NCBI GenBank assembly: GCA_040357565.1
Contig: JBDODJ010000025.1
Length of the DNA stretch: 64,000 bases
Strand: one strand, 5' to 3'
Origin: Cercozoa sp. M6MM
Lineage: Eukaryota; Endomyxa: Ascetosporea
Within the stretch, counting starts at the first letter, position 1. Every line of letters begins with the position of its first letter. Under the pieces are notes generated by a model, which ran no database searches, was not told where the DNA came from, and saw only the letters and a program-made list of their open reading frames with translations. A program made the translations under genes and the position numbers. Positions 1 to 12,747 of this stretch are shown in pieces.

Positions 1-709
1 AGTGATACCATAAGCACACATGCACACGACTGACTGTGCCGACTCACTGACTGACTGATACAATAACACACTACAACTTGAACAAAGCTCGGGTAGTTCC
101 CTTCTGGAGGTATACTTTGAGTGCACTCTCCAGCCTCTCGTCTCTGACGCCCAAACTCCTCAACACTGAGGGAATTTTAAACGCGTCAGAGCGAGGGGAA
201 ATTGTCATGTGCCAGATAGACTGATCAAGATTCTACGAGACTGTGCGCCACTTTAGACTCCATGAACACGTATTTGGGCTCAACGTTAGTTTTCAAGATA
301 CAGCAAGAATTAGAGTTTAGTGCGAACTTGTTGGGGAGCATGTTGGGGAGCACGATCATGACCCTAGAATTGAACCAAAGACTCATTTCTCTGTATCACC
401 TGCGCTCACAAGGTTTTACATGTCGATGTCTACATATACATACATAAATACAGTATATATAGTTGCGATATCACACCTTTTTGTTGCCATGCTTCAGATT
501 TAAGTTCTTTTACTTCACTTAGCGTATTGTTTCTGAAGGGCGTAATCACAAACTGAACAAAAGGTTGGCAGAACGGGACGTTCGGAGGCGAGTTTCTTGA
601 GCTGTTTGACTGGAAGGGGTGGAACTTAAATTTTTATAGTTGAACCCGAAAGTGCTTAAATTTAAACGAGACCTAGACTCTCTGCTTAAAATAGGAGCTA
701 GCTCACGGC
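1..709. other. intergenic, no gene seen
   Basis: No ORF here has coding character or splice structure that I can support. The short plus-strand ORF near 262-447 has no recognisable motif. The right end is the 3' flank of the minus-strand Cys-rich gene that stops at 710. Confidence 0.5.
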
Positions 710-2156
710 TTATACACAGACACCGCTTGCATCGCAGGTGCCAACGCACTGAACATCGTCGACACAGTCTTCGCCAGCAGGGAGTTCGCAGACACCACTA
801 TTGCAACTAGCCGGTGGCGTGCATGGATTGGAAGCGTCGCATGTCACTGTCGACCCAGCCTGTCAAAGCGAGCACAAGTTGTCAATGTGTAGACCTCACT
901 GTATTTTGACGTACCGGAATGGTGCACGTGCCACCTCCTACGGATGGATCGCACACACTGCCAGGTGGGCAGTCGCAGTCGAGTGCGCAGCCAGTATCGC
1001 CTGGGGGAATCTGTCACGACAAGAAAATTAGATGTGCAACCCACGTGTAGGCGCACATGACAGAGGAAAGAGAACTCACGAGACACTTTCCAAGGAAGGA
1101 CATGTCATCAAGCGGACCCGCGAGACCGTCCAAACTGTTCGCCTGCAGTAGCATGCACACGGCATTGGCATCGGTACAGTCGGCCTCGCACAGGCAAGGC
1201 TCGTTCAGGGCGACGCTGCCGGCAGTTTGCGTGCACACATCGGAGTCGCCCAGGTCACGAGCAGCAGCAGTGGCAACTTCAAACCCGTATGTAGGACAGC
1301 CGTTCGATGCCACGGGATCTGCCACAGAGGCCATGCACGTGGTGGTGCACACTGTGTTCGACACAGCAGGCAGAGTAACACACAAGCATGTGTGTTAAAC
1401 GCAATACAAAAGCTACCCAGGTTGGTGTCAATGCAGTCAGCAGTGGTCGCACACTCGCCGCCAAGACCATTGTTGAGCGTCGGGGTCGGTGAGTCAAAGA
1501 GCGTCTTCTCCAGCGCGACACTGATTTGCAGCTGTGGCACGCAGGCGCTGTTGTCCGGGTCGCAGTGGCCCACCCAAAAACGCGAGGAGCACAGCGGTGT
1601 GTCGCCATTGCCGATCTGTCTCACAGATTAAATTCAACTGGGACACTCCCATCCAGTCACACCAACTGAACTTACCAGACAAGGCTTGCCCTCAGGACAG
1701 AGACAGTCGGGACTGATCTTGCCGGAGTGGAAGAACGACGGGTCGCCGCAACGCACGCCAAAGAACGAGTCCTGTAGAGTGCCAACACATTAATTTGGAG
1801 TTTGGATGTTGACAGAAAGCAACGAACAGCGACAGTACCGTCTTGCAGATGAAGGGAGCACCCGCTAGTGTAGTGCGCATCAGGATCGACGAAGCCTCGG
1901 TGGTGGAGACACAGCCATTGTCCTTGTCGCACACACCCGAGCAACACACGGCTGGGTCGACCTGACCCTTGTCATTGACGCATTTTCCTGTTTTGTATTT
2001 ATCCTATTTTTTTAGCTTCCCCGGGTTTCAAACAAAATACGGTAGATTTTTACCTTGACGAATACAAGTCGGCCGCATCACCGTCAGAGGCACGAGACCA
2101 TCAGCGACCACACCCGAGGCAAACGTTGCCAGCAAGGTACCAAACAGCAGCTTCAT
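710..2156 (-). CDS. secreted cysteine-rich protein, 7 exons
   Basis: Predicted 354-residue secreted protein. The N-terminus MKLLFGTLLATFASGVVA is a clear signal peptide. The rest is a string of Cys-rich modules with patterns such as CVNDKG, CCSGVCDKDNGC, CLCEADC and CDCPPGSVC, like Dickkopf/EGF-type disulfide modules. Exons by frame and GT-AG sites are 2054-2156, 1839-1987, 1676-1771, 1417-1615, 1351-1080, 915-1010 and 710-859. They sum to 1065 nt with no internal stop. Introns are 55-69 nt. A second gene at 52772-54250 has the same style of signal peptide and Cys spacing, so the two look like members of one family. Extracellular or cell-surface location is inferred from the signal peptide. 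I do not know the function. Confidence 0.85.
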
Positions 2157-2610
2157 CACGCTTTTTCGTCTCTCTTGCTTCACCTGTCCCCAAACCAAAA
2201 ACACTTTCGAGATCGATCAAAGGTTCAATCAATGAGCAAATATGTGCAAACACATGTCTTAGTTACCTAATACGGCTAAACTATGCACTAGTGCACGCAA
2301 AAAACACAAGCTGCGAAGAGGCACACGGAGATGCACCGAGCGGAGCGACAAATACCAATAAATAGCAAATATACCAAAAATAAAGTGGCACATTGGCTGT
2401 TCCGCTCGTTAAATGCAGAATATGGGAAATTTGGGATGTTTCGTCATTCTTTTCTGTCGTAAAATACAAGCGAATGGTCTATCTGGTCAGCTGTGTTGCG
2501 AGGAAAGCGATTTTCATTCCCAACAGCGCCCCCAAAAGAGCAAAATCCTGCGTCGCGCGCGGCGGATCTACGGTGCGCAAGAGTGGTAGCGTTCTGTCAC
2601 ATCGGTGCTG
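2157..2610. promoter_or_regulatory. divergent intergenic region between Cys-rich gene and FtsJ-like gene
   Basis: About 450 bases separate two head-to-head start codons and should hold both promoters. I see no TATA box or other site that I would defend. A stop in frame at 2587-2589 bounds the start of the plus-strand gene. Confidence 0.4.
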
Positions 2611-4573
2611 ATGACTACAGAAAGCCGCGAAGAGACTGCCGTGATACGCATCTTTGATCGCTCTGTCGAGGACATTGCTTCACAGTTACCACTGCTGCTC
2701 GTGCAGGTGCACTGCTCTACTCTGCTCTTTAAAGGATGTGAATGCTTAGCTACTTGTAGTGCTCCCACGGTGCTCGCGCGCGTTTTTCAAACTACCTACG
2801 CCCACACCACTTGTACAGGATTACTTGCTGGATGGATGGCGAAATCACTGCCCGCGCAGAGAGGTACGCGAGGCACGACGCTATGACGGTGCACGACAGT
2901 TGTTTTTTGGTCCAATCGAGGGCAAAAGCTCACCGTAGAGAACTTCATTATCTCATTCGTATGTAATTATGTTTTATTTCTATTGCTCGAACTGACTACA
3001 GGGACTTTGAGCACGTGCAGCGCGAGTTACGCGAGGACACGCGCGTGTTCTGCGCCCTACAGCAAAGCTCTGTCTTGACGCACGTTTTTGAATCTCTGGA
3101 CGCACTGGGTCGCGAATTTCGGCAGCACTTTCCCGTATTGCACCTCTATATATATATATATATATATATATTTATTTATTTATGTAATGTACTCCTCTCT
3201 ACTGAGATGCTGTGTTCAGAAGGACCAGTTGCTGCGAATTCAGGCGAGTGACGACGTAAAGCGAAAGCTGATTCGCGACCTGCCCGATGAGATTCGACTG
3301 TCGCCTAGGTGTGTCTATATGTATGTTATCAAGGGAACTTGCAGTATTATTAGCACTCTGCAGGGCATCCGAGTTCGACGCTGCCTTGTGCGTGGTGCGT
3401 ATCGGTGGCAAGACGCAGAACAAGGAGCGTGTACTTGTTGGTACAGCCTCGGTCTGTTTGTACCAACCAAGTATGGCAGTACGGTTGGGTGTTCCCTCGA
3501 TCCAGGCATTGTGCCACGTGAGTTGAATTTTGCAACTGCGCCGAAACTGGTGGCTTGGCGTTCGCAACCTCGCACCTGCTGTATCCTTCTGTCTTTCTAT
3601 CCGTGTGACTATTTACCTATCTATCTGTCTGTCTATCTATCTGTCTGTCTATCTATATATATATATATATATATCTACTATCTATCTATCTATCATCTAA
3701 ATGTCTATCTATCTCCTACCTGTCTATCCTACCTCTCAACCTCCCCTTTATCCTTTCATGTTGGTCCTAAGGGGCCTACAACAAGCTGGCTGAAGCCATG
3801 ACACTGCTGAAGATTCGGTGAGTTAATTGGAGAACCCACCTGCTCATTATTTCTGTGTTTTGTCACATTTGTTTAGTGACTTGACTGGGAAACTCGCCAT
3901 TGACTGCGGCGCTGCACCGTACCCCTGATAAACAACCTTGTTCACACCATTAGTACTCTGCTTGACTGCAGAGGCGGCTGGACCGAGTATCTAAGCGATG
4001 CGCACTGCCAGAAAGTGATCGCAATCGATCCAGCCGACATGACACCGTCTGTTGTCCGGAGACACAATGTCTCATATCTCCAGATGCGCGTAGAGCAAGC
4101 CATTGGTACTTGAGCCTTTTAAACAAGGTTGTTTTGATTTATTCGTCTTTGCTGGCGGGCAGAAACGGGTCAGCTGGCAGGCGTGCAGGCTGATCTGCTC
4201 GTGTGCGATGCCAACGTTTCGCCAGCACTCCTGACCGAGATTCTCACACCCTTAATCACTGCTGCACATCTGGTTAAGGGCGCGATCTTGTGCATCACGG
4301 TCAAGCTACCGCAGCCTGGTATTTTTACTGTACTGTTTTGTGTGTCTCACCGGACATGCTTGCTTGTGTTGCAGGTCAGCACGTTGCCGACAGGGAGTGC
4401 CAACAGGTGTGTCAGCACTTCGCTGCCCAGGGTGTTCATGACATGCAAGTGCATCACCTGTTCGCCAATCGGCAAGGTACTGCTTTCTTGGTTCAGCTGG
4501 TAGAGTCCATGTCGTGTGTCTCATTTGCTGCTCGCGCAATGCAGAGCGCACGATTCTCGGCATTTTCGACTGA
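2611..4573 (+). CDS. FtsJ/RlmM-like SAM-dependent RNA 2'-O-methyltransferase
   Basis: Spliced protein of about 360 residues. The C-terminal half carries the FtsJ fold signatures. Motif I is DCGAAPGGWTEYL, split by an intron at about 3943-3993. An acidic strand ADLLVCDANVSP and a Lys-containing strand LCITVKLP follow, matching the SAM site and catalytic K-D-K-type residues of RrmJ/RlmM enzymes. The N-terminal half (RIFDRSVEDIASQLP onward) is not a domain I recognise; in RlmM that position is a THUMP-like RNA-binding region. ATG 2611 is preceded in frame by a stop. I placed about ten exons by phase. The long intron from about 3454 to 3770 holds a CTAT/CTGT tetranucleotide array. The likely substrate is rRNA or tRNA, but which one is inference. 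The protein ends GIFD at 4573. Confidence 0.8.
3149..3172. repeat. (TA)n microsatellite in intron
   Basis: Short alternating TA tract inside an intron of the FtsJ-like gene, followed by TTTA units. It makes the surrounding plus-strand reading frame open by chance. Confidence 0.9.
3608..3720. repeat. CTAT/CTGT tetranucleotide array in intron
   Basis: Imperfect tandem CTAT and CTGT units with an embedded (TA)n core, inside an intron of the FtsJ-like gene. Confidence 0.9.
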
Positions 4574-4709
4574 TTCTAAACGGAACAAGTCAAAAAGAAA
4601 TCGAATGTTAGTTACTCGCGACTTTAATTTCTACTACAGTGCACACGTGTGCTTGCCGATTGTGTAGATTTTCAGGGGGTTCTAAGATCCAACAACTTTT
4701 GTTGCGTTG

Positions 4710-5545
4710 ATGTCGTCTTTTTGGAGCAACTTGATCGAAGAGATCGCTGCTGTCATTGAGGTGAGTTGGTTTAGTTTGAGGGGGCGATAGCCCGTGGCCG
4801 CACACAAAGTTCTTAGGGCGAGCCAGATGCGATCGCGAATCTGAGTAACGTAGCTGCACTTTTGTTCCATGCACTCAAGGAGAGGTACCAGTACGTACAC
4901 GCACGGGGGGGGGGGGGGCGCGCATTAATGAAACAACGCATGCGAGAATAGAAGTGAGAAAGGTGTCAACTGGGCCGGTTTCTATCGTGTCGTTGGAGTA
5001 CCTAAAGCCTGAGTCAACATTGTTTGTCTGTTCCGTTACCATGTTTGCACTGTAGGAGGAGCTGGTGCTGTCGCCCTTCCAAGGCAAGGTCGCCTGCATT
5101 CGCCTGCGCAAAGAAAAAGGCGTCTGTGGCGCTGCTTGGTACAATATAGTTTTTGAAGTGTATCACATTGACTTAGCACATTGGTACAGGGCCAATCAGA
5201 AGACCTACCGAGTAGACGACGTGCACGCTTTCCCGGTGCCTTTTTGTCTGTCAAAAGCATGCAAAGTATCGCACTGTTTCGCAGGGACACATTGCATGCG
5301 ACTCGGCCAGTCGCAGCGAGCTGGTGACTCCTGTCATCGTTGGAGATAGCGTCGTCGCAGTCATCGACATCGATGCTCCAGGTGTGTTTATCTATTTGGA
5401 TCCGGACTGTACTGATGTTCGATCGTGGGGACGGTGTTGTTTGTCAGTGGAGGCCGCTTTCAGCGTCGAAGACGAACGAGGCGTGGAAGCACTGGCTGCT
5501 CTTCTCGCCGAGCACATTCAGTGGACGCAACTCCCGTCACAGTGA
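4710..5545 (+). CDS. free methionine-(R)-sulfoxide reductase, GAF type
   Basis: Small GAF-domain enzyme that reduces free Met-R-sulfoxide, as in yeast YKL069w and E. coli YebR/MsrC. The start is ATG 4710 (MSSFWSNLIEE), preceded by an in-frame stop. Recognisable blocks in order are the helical N-terminus, VNWAGFY, LVLSPFQGKVACIRL, KGVCGAAW, VDDVHAFPGHIACDSASR, SELVTPVI and a C-terminal VEDERGVEALAALLAEHI helix. The three conserved cysteines of the family are present (VACIRL, GVCGAA, IACDSAS). Seven exons; the donor of exon 2 could be 4885 or a few bases later, and both keep the frame. It follows the methyltransferase gene by 136 bases on the same strand. The role is oxidative-stress repair in the cytosol. 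Confidence 0.93.
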
Positions 5546-5557
5546 CTCGTGTCATGA

Positions 5558-5671
5558 CCGTACTGTTGTTTAGAAGCACTGGCAAGCTCCAGGACATCTT
5601 TCGTATGACCCGTCATAAGGATTACCCGTACCGCATCGCGATAGTACGCATCGACGCAGCCGCGTGAATCA
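5558..5671 (+). CDS. possible 37-residue ORF or trailing exon
   Basis: An ATG ORF of 37 codons follows the reductase stop and ends RIAIVRIDAAA just before an AATAAA-like stretch (5672-5682, AATCAAAAATAAA). It could be 3' UTR, an alternative terminal exon or chance. I cannot choose. Confidence 0.15.
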
Positions 5672-5841
5672 AAAATAAACCGTCGGTCGTGTGCACGTGC
5701 GGCGCGCTAAATCCGAGCCAGGTTTGTCGATCAGATATTTCCAACGCTCAAACGCCCTCAAAGTTTCCACTAAGGCACTCAGTTGGCGTTGTCTACAATT
5801 GTATCGGATTATTCGCAGTGGAAGACCGAGAAAGCGCCGAC

Positions 5842-8800
5842 ATGTTGGCACTGGTGGGTTACATTTTGCCCTCGCCTGAGAGTTTCCTGTTGTTACGGTA
5901 AAGTGTACAGGGCTCGTTGTTGGTGCTTCTTTTGTCGAGTGTCTTGGCATCGCAGACGGAATCCTTCGACAACTGTTTTGCACGGCGTTTGGTGAAGCCA
6001 GAAGACTTCGATTTGGACTCAAAGCTACTTATCAAGTGGTATGAAGGTAGACCTTTTCTACTAGGATATGGTACGGTCGTGTTGTTTTTAGGGGAGAGTT
6101 TCTCCTGAGCACCTTGCCTGATGTGACCCAAGGGATGACTGTCGTGGTTCTGTCCGGAGTTCCTGTGTCCTGTGCGAACACCTACATCAGAAAGTATGTC
6201 TACAACATGTATGGTGGCGACTACATTCGCGTGTATCGCAATGGTACAGTTAAAGCTAGGGTCAAACAACTCGGAAGCGAGCCGCGTGCTATATGTAGTG
6301 ATCTACGTGCACCTTTTGCGCCGCGTTGGAGCGCGAAGTTCGGCGCTCGAAAAAGGAAATCAGATAGCAGCAGGATGGGATGCTCTTGAAAATACCGTCG
6401 AAATTGATCGAGCCATGCAAGGTATGTCACTGTTGAGTTTTTCTCGCACGGCATACGTCGTCTATATCGCTTAGATGGCATGGCATATCAATAGAGTACG
6501 ATGCCGAGATGACTGGACGGCTTGCTGACTTTTTGGAAGCAGTGTACTTTGATGGCCCTGATCCTGAAGGCGTGCCCGACTTCTCCGAGCATGGTTCGCT
6601 ACGACAAAGACTTTTCCACTACACAAAGGCAGTCTACGAAACAATTGGCAGCGATACTTTTGACTCTGAGTATGTTCCCTCTTTCTTTCGTCTCAATTCG
6701 GAACTGAAGAACTTCAGTTGGAAGATCCCCGTTCGGACCCCAATGTTCTGATTAGGCACATGTACAAATCTTTTCGGCCAGGAACGGATTCGTACTTTGC
6801 AACACGCTCGCTAGCTTTGTTTGTGGGAGCTCTGCCGTTGTACGTCGAGTCTCTTGCGGGTATGACGGCCGACGAGATGTTTGAAGACATTGCTACCTTG
6901 TCGAAGTCGGCCACTGGCACCGCCAAACAACTTGAAGTTCCTCAAGAGGTACAGTAAAAGCACACATAGCCGGCTGTAGTGTTGCCTGGCTTGAGTCTTA
7001 TGAAATGAAAGCAGCGAAGGCGCCATTCTGTCTCTGCAGCATCTTTCGCTTCACTCGCTACCTGCGCTGAGTATCACGCCGATCTGTGGAACTCCGTTCA
7101 GCACGTGCACAAAAGCTACAGCGCTGGCCACGAACATTTGGAGCAGCAACCGAACGCTGTTGTACACCGAATGATTGCCACAGCGTCACGATACCTCTTG
7201 CTGCCTGACAACACGTGCATGGAGCTTCGCAGTGCAGCGAACAAGACGGCACTGTACGTTCCGGGCTGGACCGAAACGTGCCAAATGTTGTCTTCTTGGT
7301 GGGGTGCTGCAGACAGTGAGACTTACAAAGAGCTGAGCAAGACGTTTTTTGACAATTTGGCTACAGCATGGCAAAATCACAAAACGACAGTGGAACTGAC
7401 AAATTGCATGGGTGCTGTGTCGGACAAGTCAAAACAAGTTTTCAGACTGGAGAACATAGTGCGCATCGCAAGTTGCTCCACAGTGATGGAGCAGATGCGA
7501 ACGTTCGGGGTGGCTGCCAAGAGTGTCGAGGGTCTCAGTGATCTGCGTCTGTATCGCACGCCTGTGGATGTCGAAATTCTTCGCGACCTCTCGAAAATTG
7601 GTCGGGAGACCGTACCTCGTTTCTACAAGGCAAAAAACGCTCCATTGTTCGAACTTTCCATGCTCGCTGTTGCTCAGAGGTATTGTACCTTACTTTCAGT
7701 TCACTTCTGTCAACCTCTATGAGAAATATTGTCGTACCTTGATGTGAATGTGCTTGGTGCAGGCAATCAGCGCGCTGCGAAGACAAGATTTGGTTCCGAG
7801 ATAAGTGGGAGCTCAGTCAAGCTGCACAACTCGTGCTTGCCAACATCAAGCGCACGTTGCTGCAGTGCTTCTTGTCTGAGATGGAAAGCAGTCTTATCTT
7901 TCACCAGCAGCATGGTGTTGGTTGCAGTGCTTTCGCAACTAACGATCGCGTCTTTTTCAGTTGCTTTCAAAATGGTAACTGCGTTTTCAGCTTTAAAGTT
8001 ACATCAACAAACGATAGTTCGAACAGCTGTAGAGGTGAAACATCGCCTTGTGAACGTGTTTTTCGTTAATGAAACTGCGAAAGAGGAGACCGAGACATTC
8101 GTGCAGTTACTTCAGTGCGCCAATGAGAACTGCACGGAGCTCGAAACTGCCGACGTGTCTGTGTCTTATGCCATCGGCATGATGAGTGGCGTTCAAGGTG
8201 CCGAATCGATTCGACGTCGCCGGTTGTTTCGACTGGCAGAAACTGCGGTGCTGCCATTTAACAAGACAGAGTCCGTGCTGCAGTTAATCCCGGACAATCA
8301 AGAACAGCTACTCTCTGCTGCGTGTGCACGTAGCAGCGAACCCGTAGCACCAGCAGCATCGGTGGCATCAAGTCTTCCAGAGGTCGACTGTGCGACCGTT
8401 GCAGCTGTTCGTCTGCTGCAAGAAGTCAATGCCGGAAAAGGGCCCGCGCAGGTGCAATCGGACACTGCTCTCCACCAACAAGGAAGCGCGACCGAATTCG
8501 ACCTTGCACATAAAGTCGCTGCGCGATGTACGCTTTCTTTCACGTGCTCCTTTTATCTCAATCAAGCACGTGCCTTCTGATGTAGTGAGAGCATCGGAAG
8601 CGTCGGACCAGTTCACCGCTGCACACAAAATGCTCGAGCCTGTGCGCAAAGCGTAAGTTGTGAACCGAGTACTAAATTTACTACGGGGGAAGATTCAGGT
8701 CACATGCTTCTCAGATTCAATGTCGACGTAAATCTTATCGCGGACGAAGTGAGGAGCATTCGTTTTGGGAGTGGCGGAACGGCCTCGCTTTCGTAAGAAC

Positions 8801-10159
8801 TCGAGATTTTAAGTATGCGAATGACAGAGGTCGATTTATGTTTGCCTGTTTTGACAGAGGGGAACAATTTGCTTTCACTGACCACTTTGTCGTCAAAACA
8901 GTACTACGCTCACTGCCACTATGTTGTGATACTACACTCATCGCCCCTGTCTTTGGTGAAAAGATGAACAACACTCGCGACCACGTGTTGTTTGACTCGA
9001 GGTGTGTGAACAGTTTGAAAGCATACATCGAACACTTGGTCCAAGACACTGGTACTGATGGTGAGTATCGGCCTCGACCAACTGCTTTGGCTCCTGTTTT
9101 AGGTACATCCTTTGCTACACTTACATAAACGGAGAAAGTCCCACTTGATGACTTGGTCTTGATGCTTCCGCTAGCCGTGATGGAGGTGACAGTCAAAGGC
9201 GATTTAAAACTCACCTTTGTCGTACAGTTGAAAGCAACTGCGATTCATCCGGTACAATGTTTGTCTAACTTTCAATTGCGAGTTCGCGAGAGAGTAAAAA
9301 TTGATCCCAGCGCAGAAGGACTCGTGTTTGCAAGGAGAAATTTTTGACGTCAAAGGCATTGTCGAGCAGCAGCTCTCTCCTCCACTTGTATGCTCAGAAG
9401 TTTAGAGTCGGTTTTAATATTTATCCCTATACTCCCTCGTTTTAAAGGAAAGGCAGCACCGGTCTCCTCTGAAAGTCAATCAGCGGGAAACCGAATGGAC
9501 AACAAAGCTCCAGTCTACCGCACTTGACATTTCCGACCTTCGATTGGTCCATATGCTCGCGCTTTCTCCTCCCGCGGACAGTGCGTCGATTGCGCTTCCG
9601 CCGCCTAACCCATCGCCCACCACGAGCGAGGATCTAGACCTTGCCGGAATTATGCAGCGAGATTTGTATCTACACTTCAGGACCTCACTATAAATATATC
9701 TTTTTCTTTTGTTTGCGAAGTGACTTCCTCGACAAAAAACTAGGAATGGTAAAACAGCTGCTATCTGATCAAGAACAACTGTACATTTATTGGATATATT
9801 GATCTGAGACAGACCGACTACTCGATGCTGCTGGTCCTCGCTACGAGCACTTTGAGCGACGAAACTGACACACGCAAGTTGGTAGAGCACAAGCTGTGCC
9901 GGCTCGTTATCATTGACTACCTATGGGTGACTGGATGGGTACTGGAGTTTTTATCTTTGCTCCTTGGTCACATATACGCCACTTCATGAACTTTGACCAG
10001 GGAGAAGCAATCGCGCAGTTCACTGGCGTGTCGTCAATCATTACGCGGATTCCAAAGTCTCACGACCAGTACGCGACACGTCTTAGCGCGTTCTTTAAAT
10101 CCCACGTGCTGCAACACATCCAGTCTTCTGCTTCCGAGTCGAGCAACTGCACGAAGTAA
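5842..10159 (+). CDS. phosphatidylinositol-phosphate kinase with long N-terminal extension
   Basis: Large spliced gene. The last part, from about 8740, has the PIPK catalytic blocks in order. They are a Gly-rich loop (FGSGGTASL), a nucleotide-binding Lys (HFVVKTVLRSLP), EIFDVKGIVEQQ in place of DLKGS, MTDYSMLLVLA in place of MDYSLL, and an IIDYLW block followed by the Y-x3-R-x-FF terminus. These show a diverged PIPK, placed C-terminal as in Fab1/PIKfyve. The 600-900 residues upstream show no FYVE finger and no chaperonin-like block that I recognise. They include a KLLIKWYEE block and a helical stretch from 7000 to 7700. ATG 5842 is the first ATG in the open frame; an upstream exon is possible. 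One junction near 6670-6717 does not close in frame in my model. The product would phosphorylate a phosphoinositide at endomembranes; which isomer is unknown. Confidence 0.7.
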
Positions 10160-10647
10160 AATAGATTTCGGTAAGATACGCGTCAATTTTACACGTCAAA
10201 ATCTTCCACACATTTTTGTAGGTTTTCGCGTTGCTTCCGCGGGTACAGTAGTTTATGCTGTAACGCTGGGCCATGCGACGGCGTACATAGTTTAGCGCGA
10301 TGCAAAAAAATGTCAGTGAGCTAGGTTGAGTCACCATGGTGATAGTTACAAATTGTAAGATAAGAATTATCTTCACTCCATCATTAAACCTGTCCTCAAG
10401 CTTCGATCAGGCAAAATTGGGCGCCGTCGTGTACACAACATTTCATGGGTCAGCAGTAGATGCTGTAGCACATATAGCTGCTCTACTGGACTCACGCTCG
10501 CGCACACAGCTACCGGTACGGCATTAGCGCAGCCAAGAGAGGTGTGTGCGCGAGCGTGAAGGTGGGCCGGGGCTCGGTTGGAACAGACCGACGAATAAAT
10601 CAAAATCGACAGTGGGACGGGACCATGAACGGTTGGCGCGGAGGAGA
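10160..10647. other. convergent intergenic region
   Basis: It lies between the stops of the PIP kinase (+) and the MFS transporter (-). It should contain both 3' UTRs. No ORF, RNA gene or repeat that I can support. Confidence 0.5.
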
Positions 10648-12747
10648 TTAAACAGCGCCGTAGCGAGGCTCCTCGCGATGGCCGAGCAGAAGCGGCTTGT
10701 CGACGCGCCGATCATCCAGCACATCGACGTCGATCTCGACCAGGTTGGACGACGAGTCTGTTCGTGGCCTGTAAGAAGCGCGTTCGTCGAACGGTACGTC
10801 GCAGTGACGAGGCAGACGGCGTTGCAGCAGAAAGGCTGTCAGGGCTATCAGCACACCCAGGAGACTGAACTGCCACCTGTTGGTGAGCGGGAAGAAGGCC
10901 CACCACTTGTCCTGCATCAGTACAAACAGTTACACAGAAATATAAACCGGTTTAAACAAGAATGGTACATCGCGTAGCCAGCGTTTCTCTCGACTCAGAG
11001 TCCACTGGTAGATGGCAGCACCCACCAAAGGGCCCACACAGCGCGCGAAGGATGTTGCAGCCTGTGCGATGCCATTGGCTGTGCCTTTTTGTGCGTCAGG
11101 AACAGTGTTGTTGATGAGCATCATGACACTCGTGAAACAGCCACCGCCCGAAGCGAACAGCAGCAGGAAGGAGAGCGCGCACACCACGGCAGCAGTCGTT
11201 GTATTCTCCGGTCGGTACAAACGGCCGCTGGAAGCTTCGAATGCCACCGGAACAATCAGCAGTGACAGGGCGAGCTACAAAAGTTCCAAAAGCAAATTTC
11301 CTGTTCAGTGCATCGCCTCGAGATCAAAGGTTACCGGAATAAGCGCGCGTGAGAAGGTGCGCACACAGCCGATACGCGCAATCACACGCGGAATCACAAA
11401 CGTCAGCGACAGGAAGAGACCCAGACCACCACAGCCGAGAACAAGACCGATTCGTTGCTCGTCCCAGGCCAATCCACTGTCAACATCAGGGAGTTAGGCA
11501 ATCAGGAACCTTCAAACAAGAAGGCGAAGTACCTGTGCCGCCCAGGAGAGTCAGCACGCGGCAGTTGCGCAAACAGAGGAAAGCAGGTCTGCACGACGAT
11601 GAACAGGAGTGCGCACAGGGCATACTGTATCACCGAGATGCGCAGTTCCTGATTGCTGCCCAGATCGGTGACAACAACGTGCTTTTCTTCCGCTTCCGTT
11701 GTTTCTTGTTCCTCTTGGAACGAGGGGTCGTTCAGCATTAGGAACGACGGCGTCTCGGGTAGCAGGAACAACGCCGTTAGAAAAGCCAAGACTGGGGTGA
11801 GGTACAAAGATACAGAGGTTGTGGGGGTGGGGGAGGGGATGTGACATACACGCAATAGCAGCCGCAACGAGATTCGGAATGGCGAAAGGAAAGCGCTCCA
11901 AAAAGGTCTCGGGCGACCGACCGTCGTACAGGTCGTGATCGGCCACCAACACGCCACCTAGCAACTGGAACGGGAGGGGTAAAGGGTACCAAGGGTAAAG
12001 CAACACACGAGTACACACGAGTACCGGACCAGCCACGAGACCGACCGAGAATGACATGGACACGCCCGCAAAGGCGCGTGCTTGTTGACGGGCAGGCACA
12101 ACCTCGGCCAGGTAGGTCTTGACAACACCGAGATTGCCGTTCAGCAGGCCTGCCACGGCACGTGCCACGAAACACCACTGCATGCACGCATTCTCAGTCA
12201 GTCTTGGCCAGTCCTCACAAAGTAGTGTACCGTAAGGGAAGGTGCCAAAGCAAAGCCAACAGCAGCGAGCGTGGTGCCCAGCAGTCCCATTCTGCGCTTT
12301 CAATTAGTCTAACAATACAGAGTCGAAAGAACTGAGGTACAGCAGGATGGGCCGGCGTCCTTTCACGTCTGCGAATCGACCCCAAGTGTACCTGCAAAGA
12401 AGCGGGTCAAGAGGGTTGAAAGGGCATTGTAGTCACAACGTACGAGGAAGGAAACTGAGCAGCCGAGAAGATGGCAATCAAAAGGCCGACGTAGAGACCA
12501 ATCTTTGGCTCTGTCGAGTCCTTGTCGAGGCCCAAATGAAACTTGACCAGGAAGGCCGCGTACGGTATGAGCTAAGTGTACAACGCGCTTTCCCCACCTC
12601 TTGCCAAAGCAGCTTCCCCATTCTCCCCATACAGTAAGCACAAAGCACCTGAGTGACAGTAAACGCCTCGCCGAATTGAATCGTGCAGAGCAAGACGGTC
12701 ACTGCGATGAGTTTCGCACCCGCGAAGGTTTTACTTGGCGATCGCAT
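10648..12747 (-). CDS. major facilitator superfamily transporter, ZIFL/Tpo-like
   Basis: Multi-pass membrane transporter of about 480 residues in about nine exons. After ATG 12747 the first hydrophobic helix reads LIAVTVLLCTIQFGEAF. The MFS motif A follows as WGRFADVKGRRP in the loop after helix 2, with its acidic and Arg residues intact. Further helices include SMSFSVGLVAGPVL, a mid-protein hydrophilic loop rich in Glu, and C-terminal helices such as LSFLLLFASGGGCFT and LLGVLIALTAFLLQ. The IQFGEAF helix and WGR-x-AD signature resemble ZINC INDUCED FACILITATOR-like and related drug/H+ antiporters. The substrate cannot be read from sequence. The Arg/Asp-rich tail after the last helix is probably cytosolic. 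It shares a short upstream region with the F-BAR/RGS gene. Confidence 0.88.

Noticed and set aside
3088-3801. 237-codon plus-strand ORF with Tyr/Ile and Ser/Val/Leu runs
   Set aside because: It reads through TA and CTAT repeats in introns of the FtsJ-like gene; the real exons are in other frames.
5689-5841. in-frame extension of the PIP kinase to a GTG at 5689
   Set aside because: The stretch lacks an ATG and reads as intron or UTR ending in a CAG acceptor at 5818-5820. The first ATG is at 5842.
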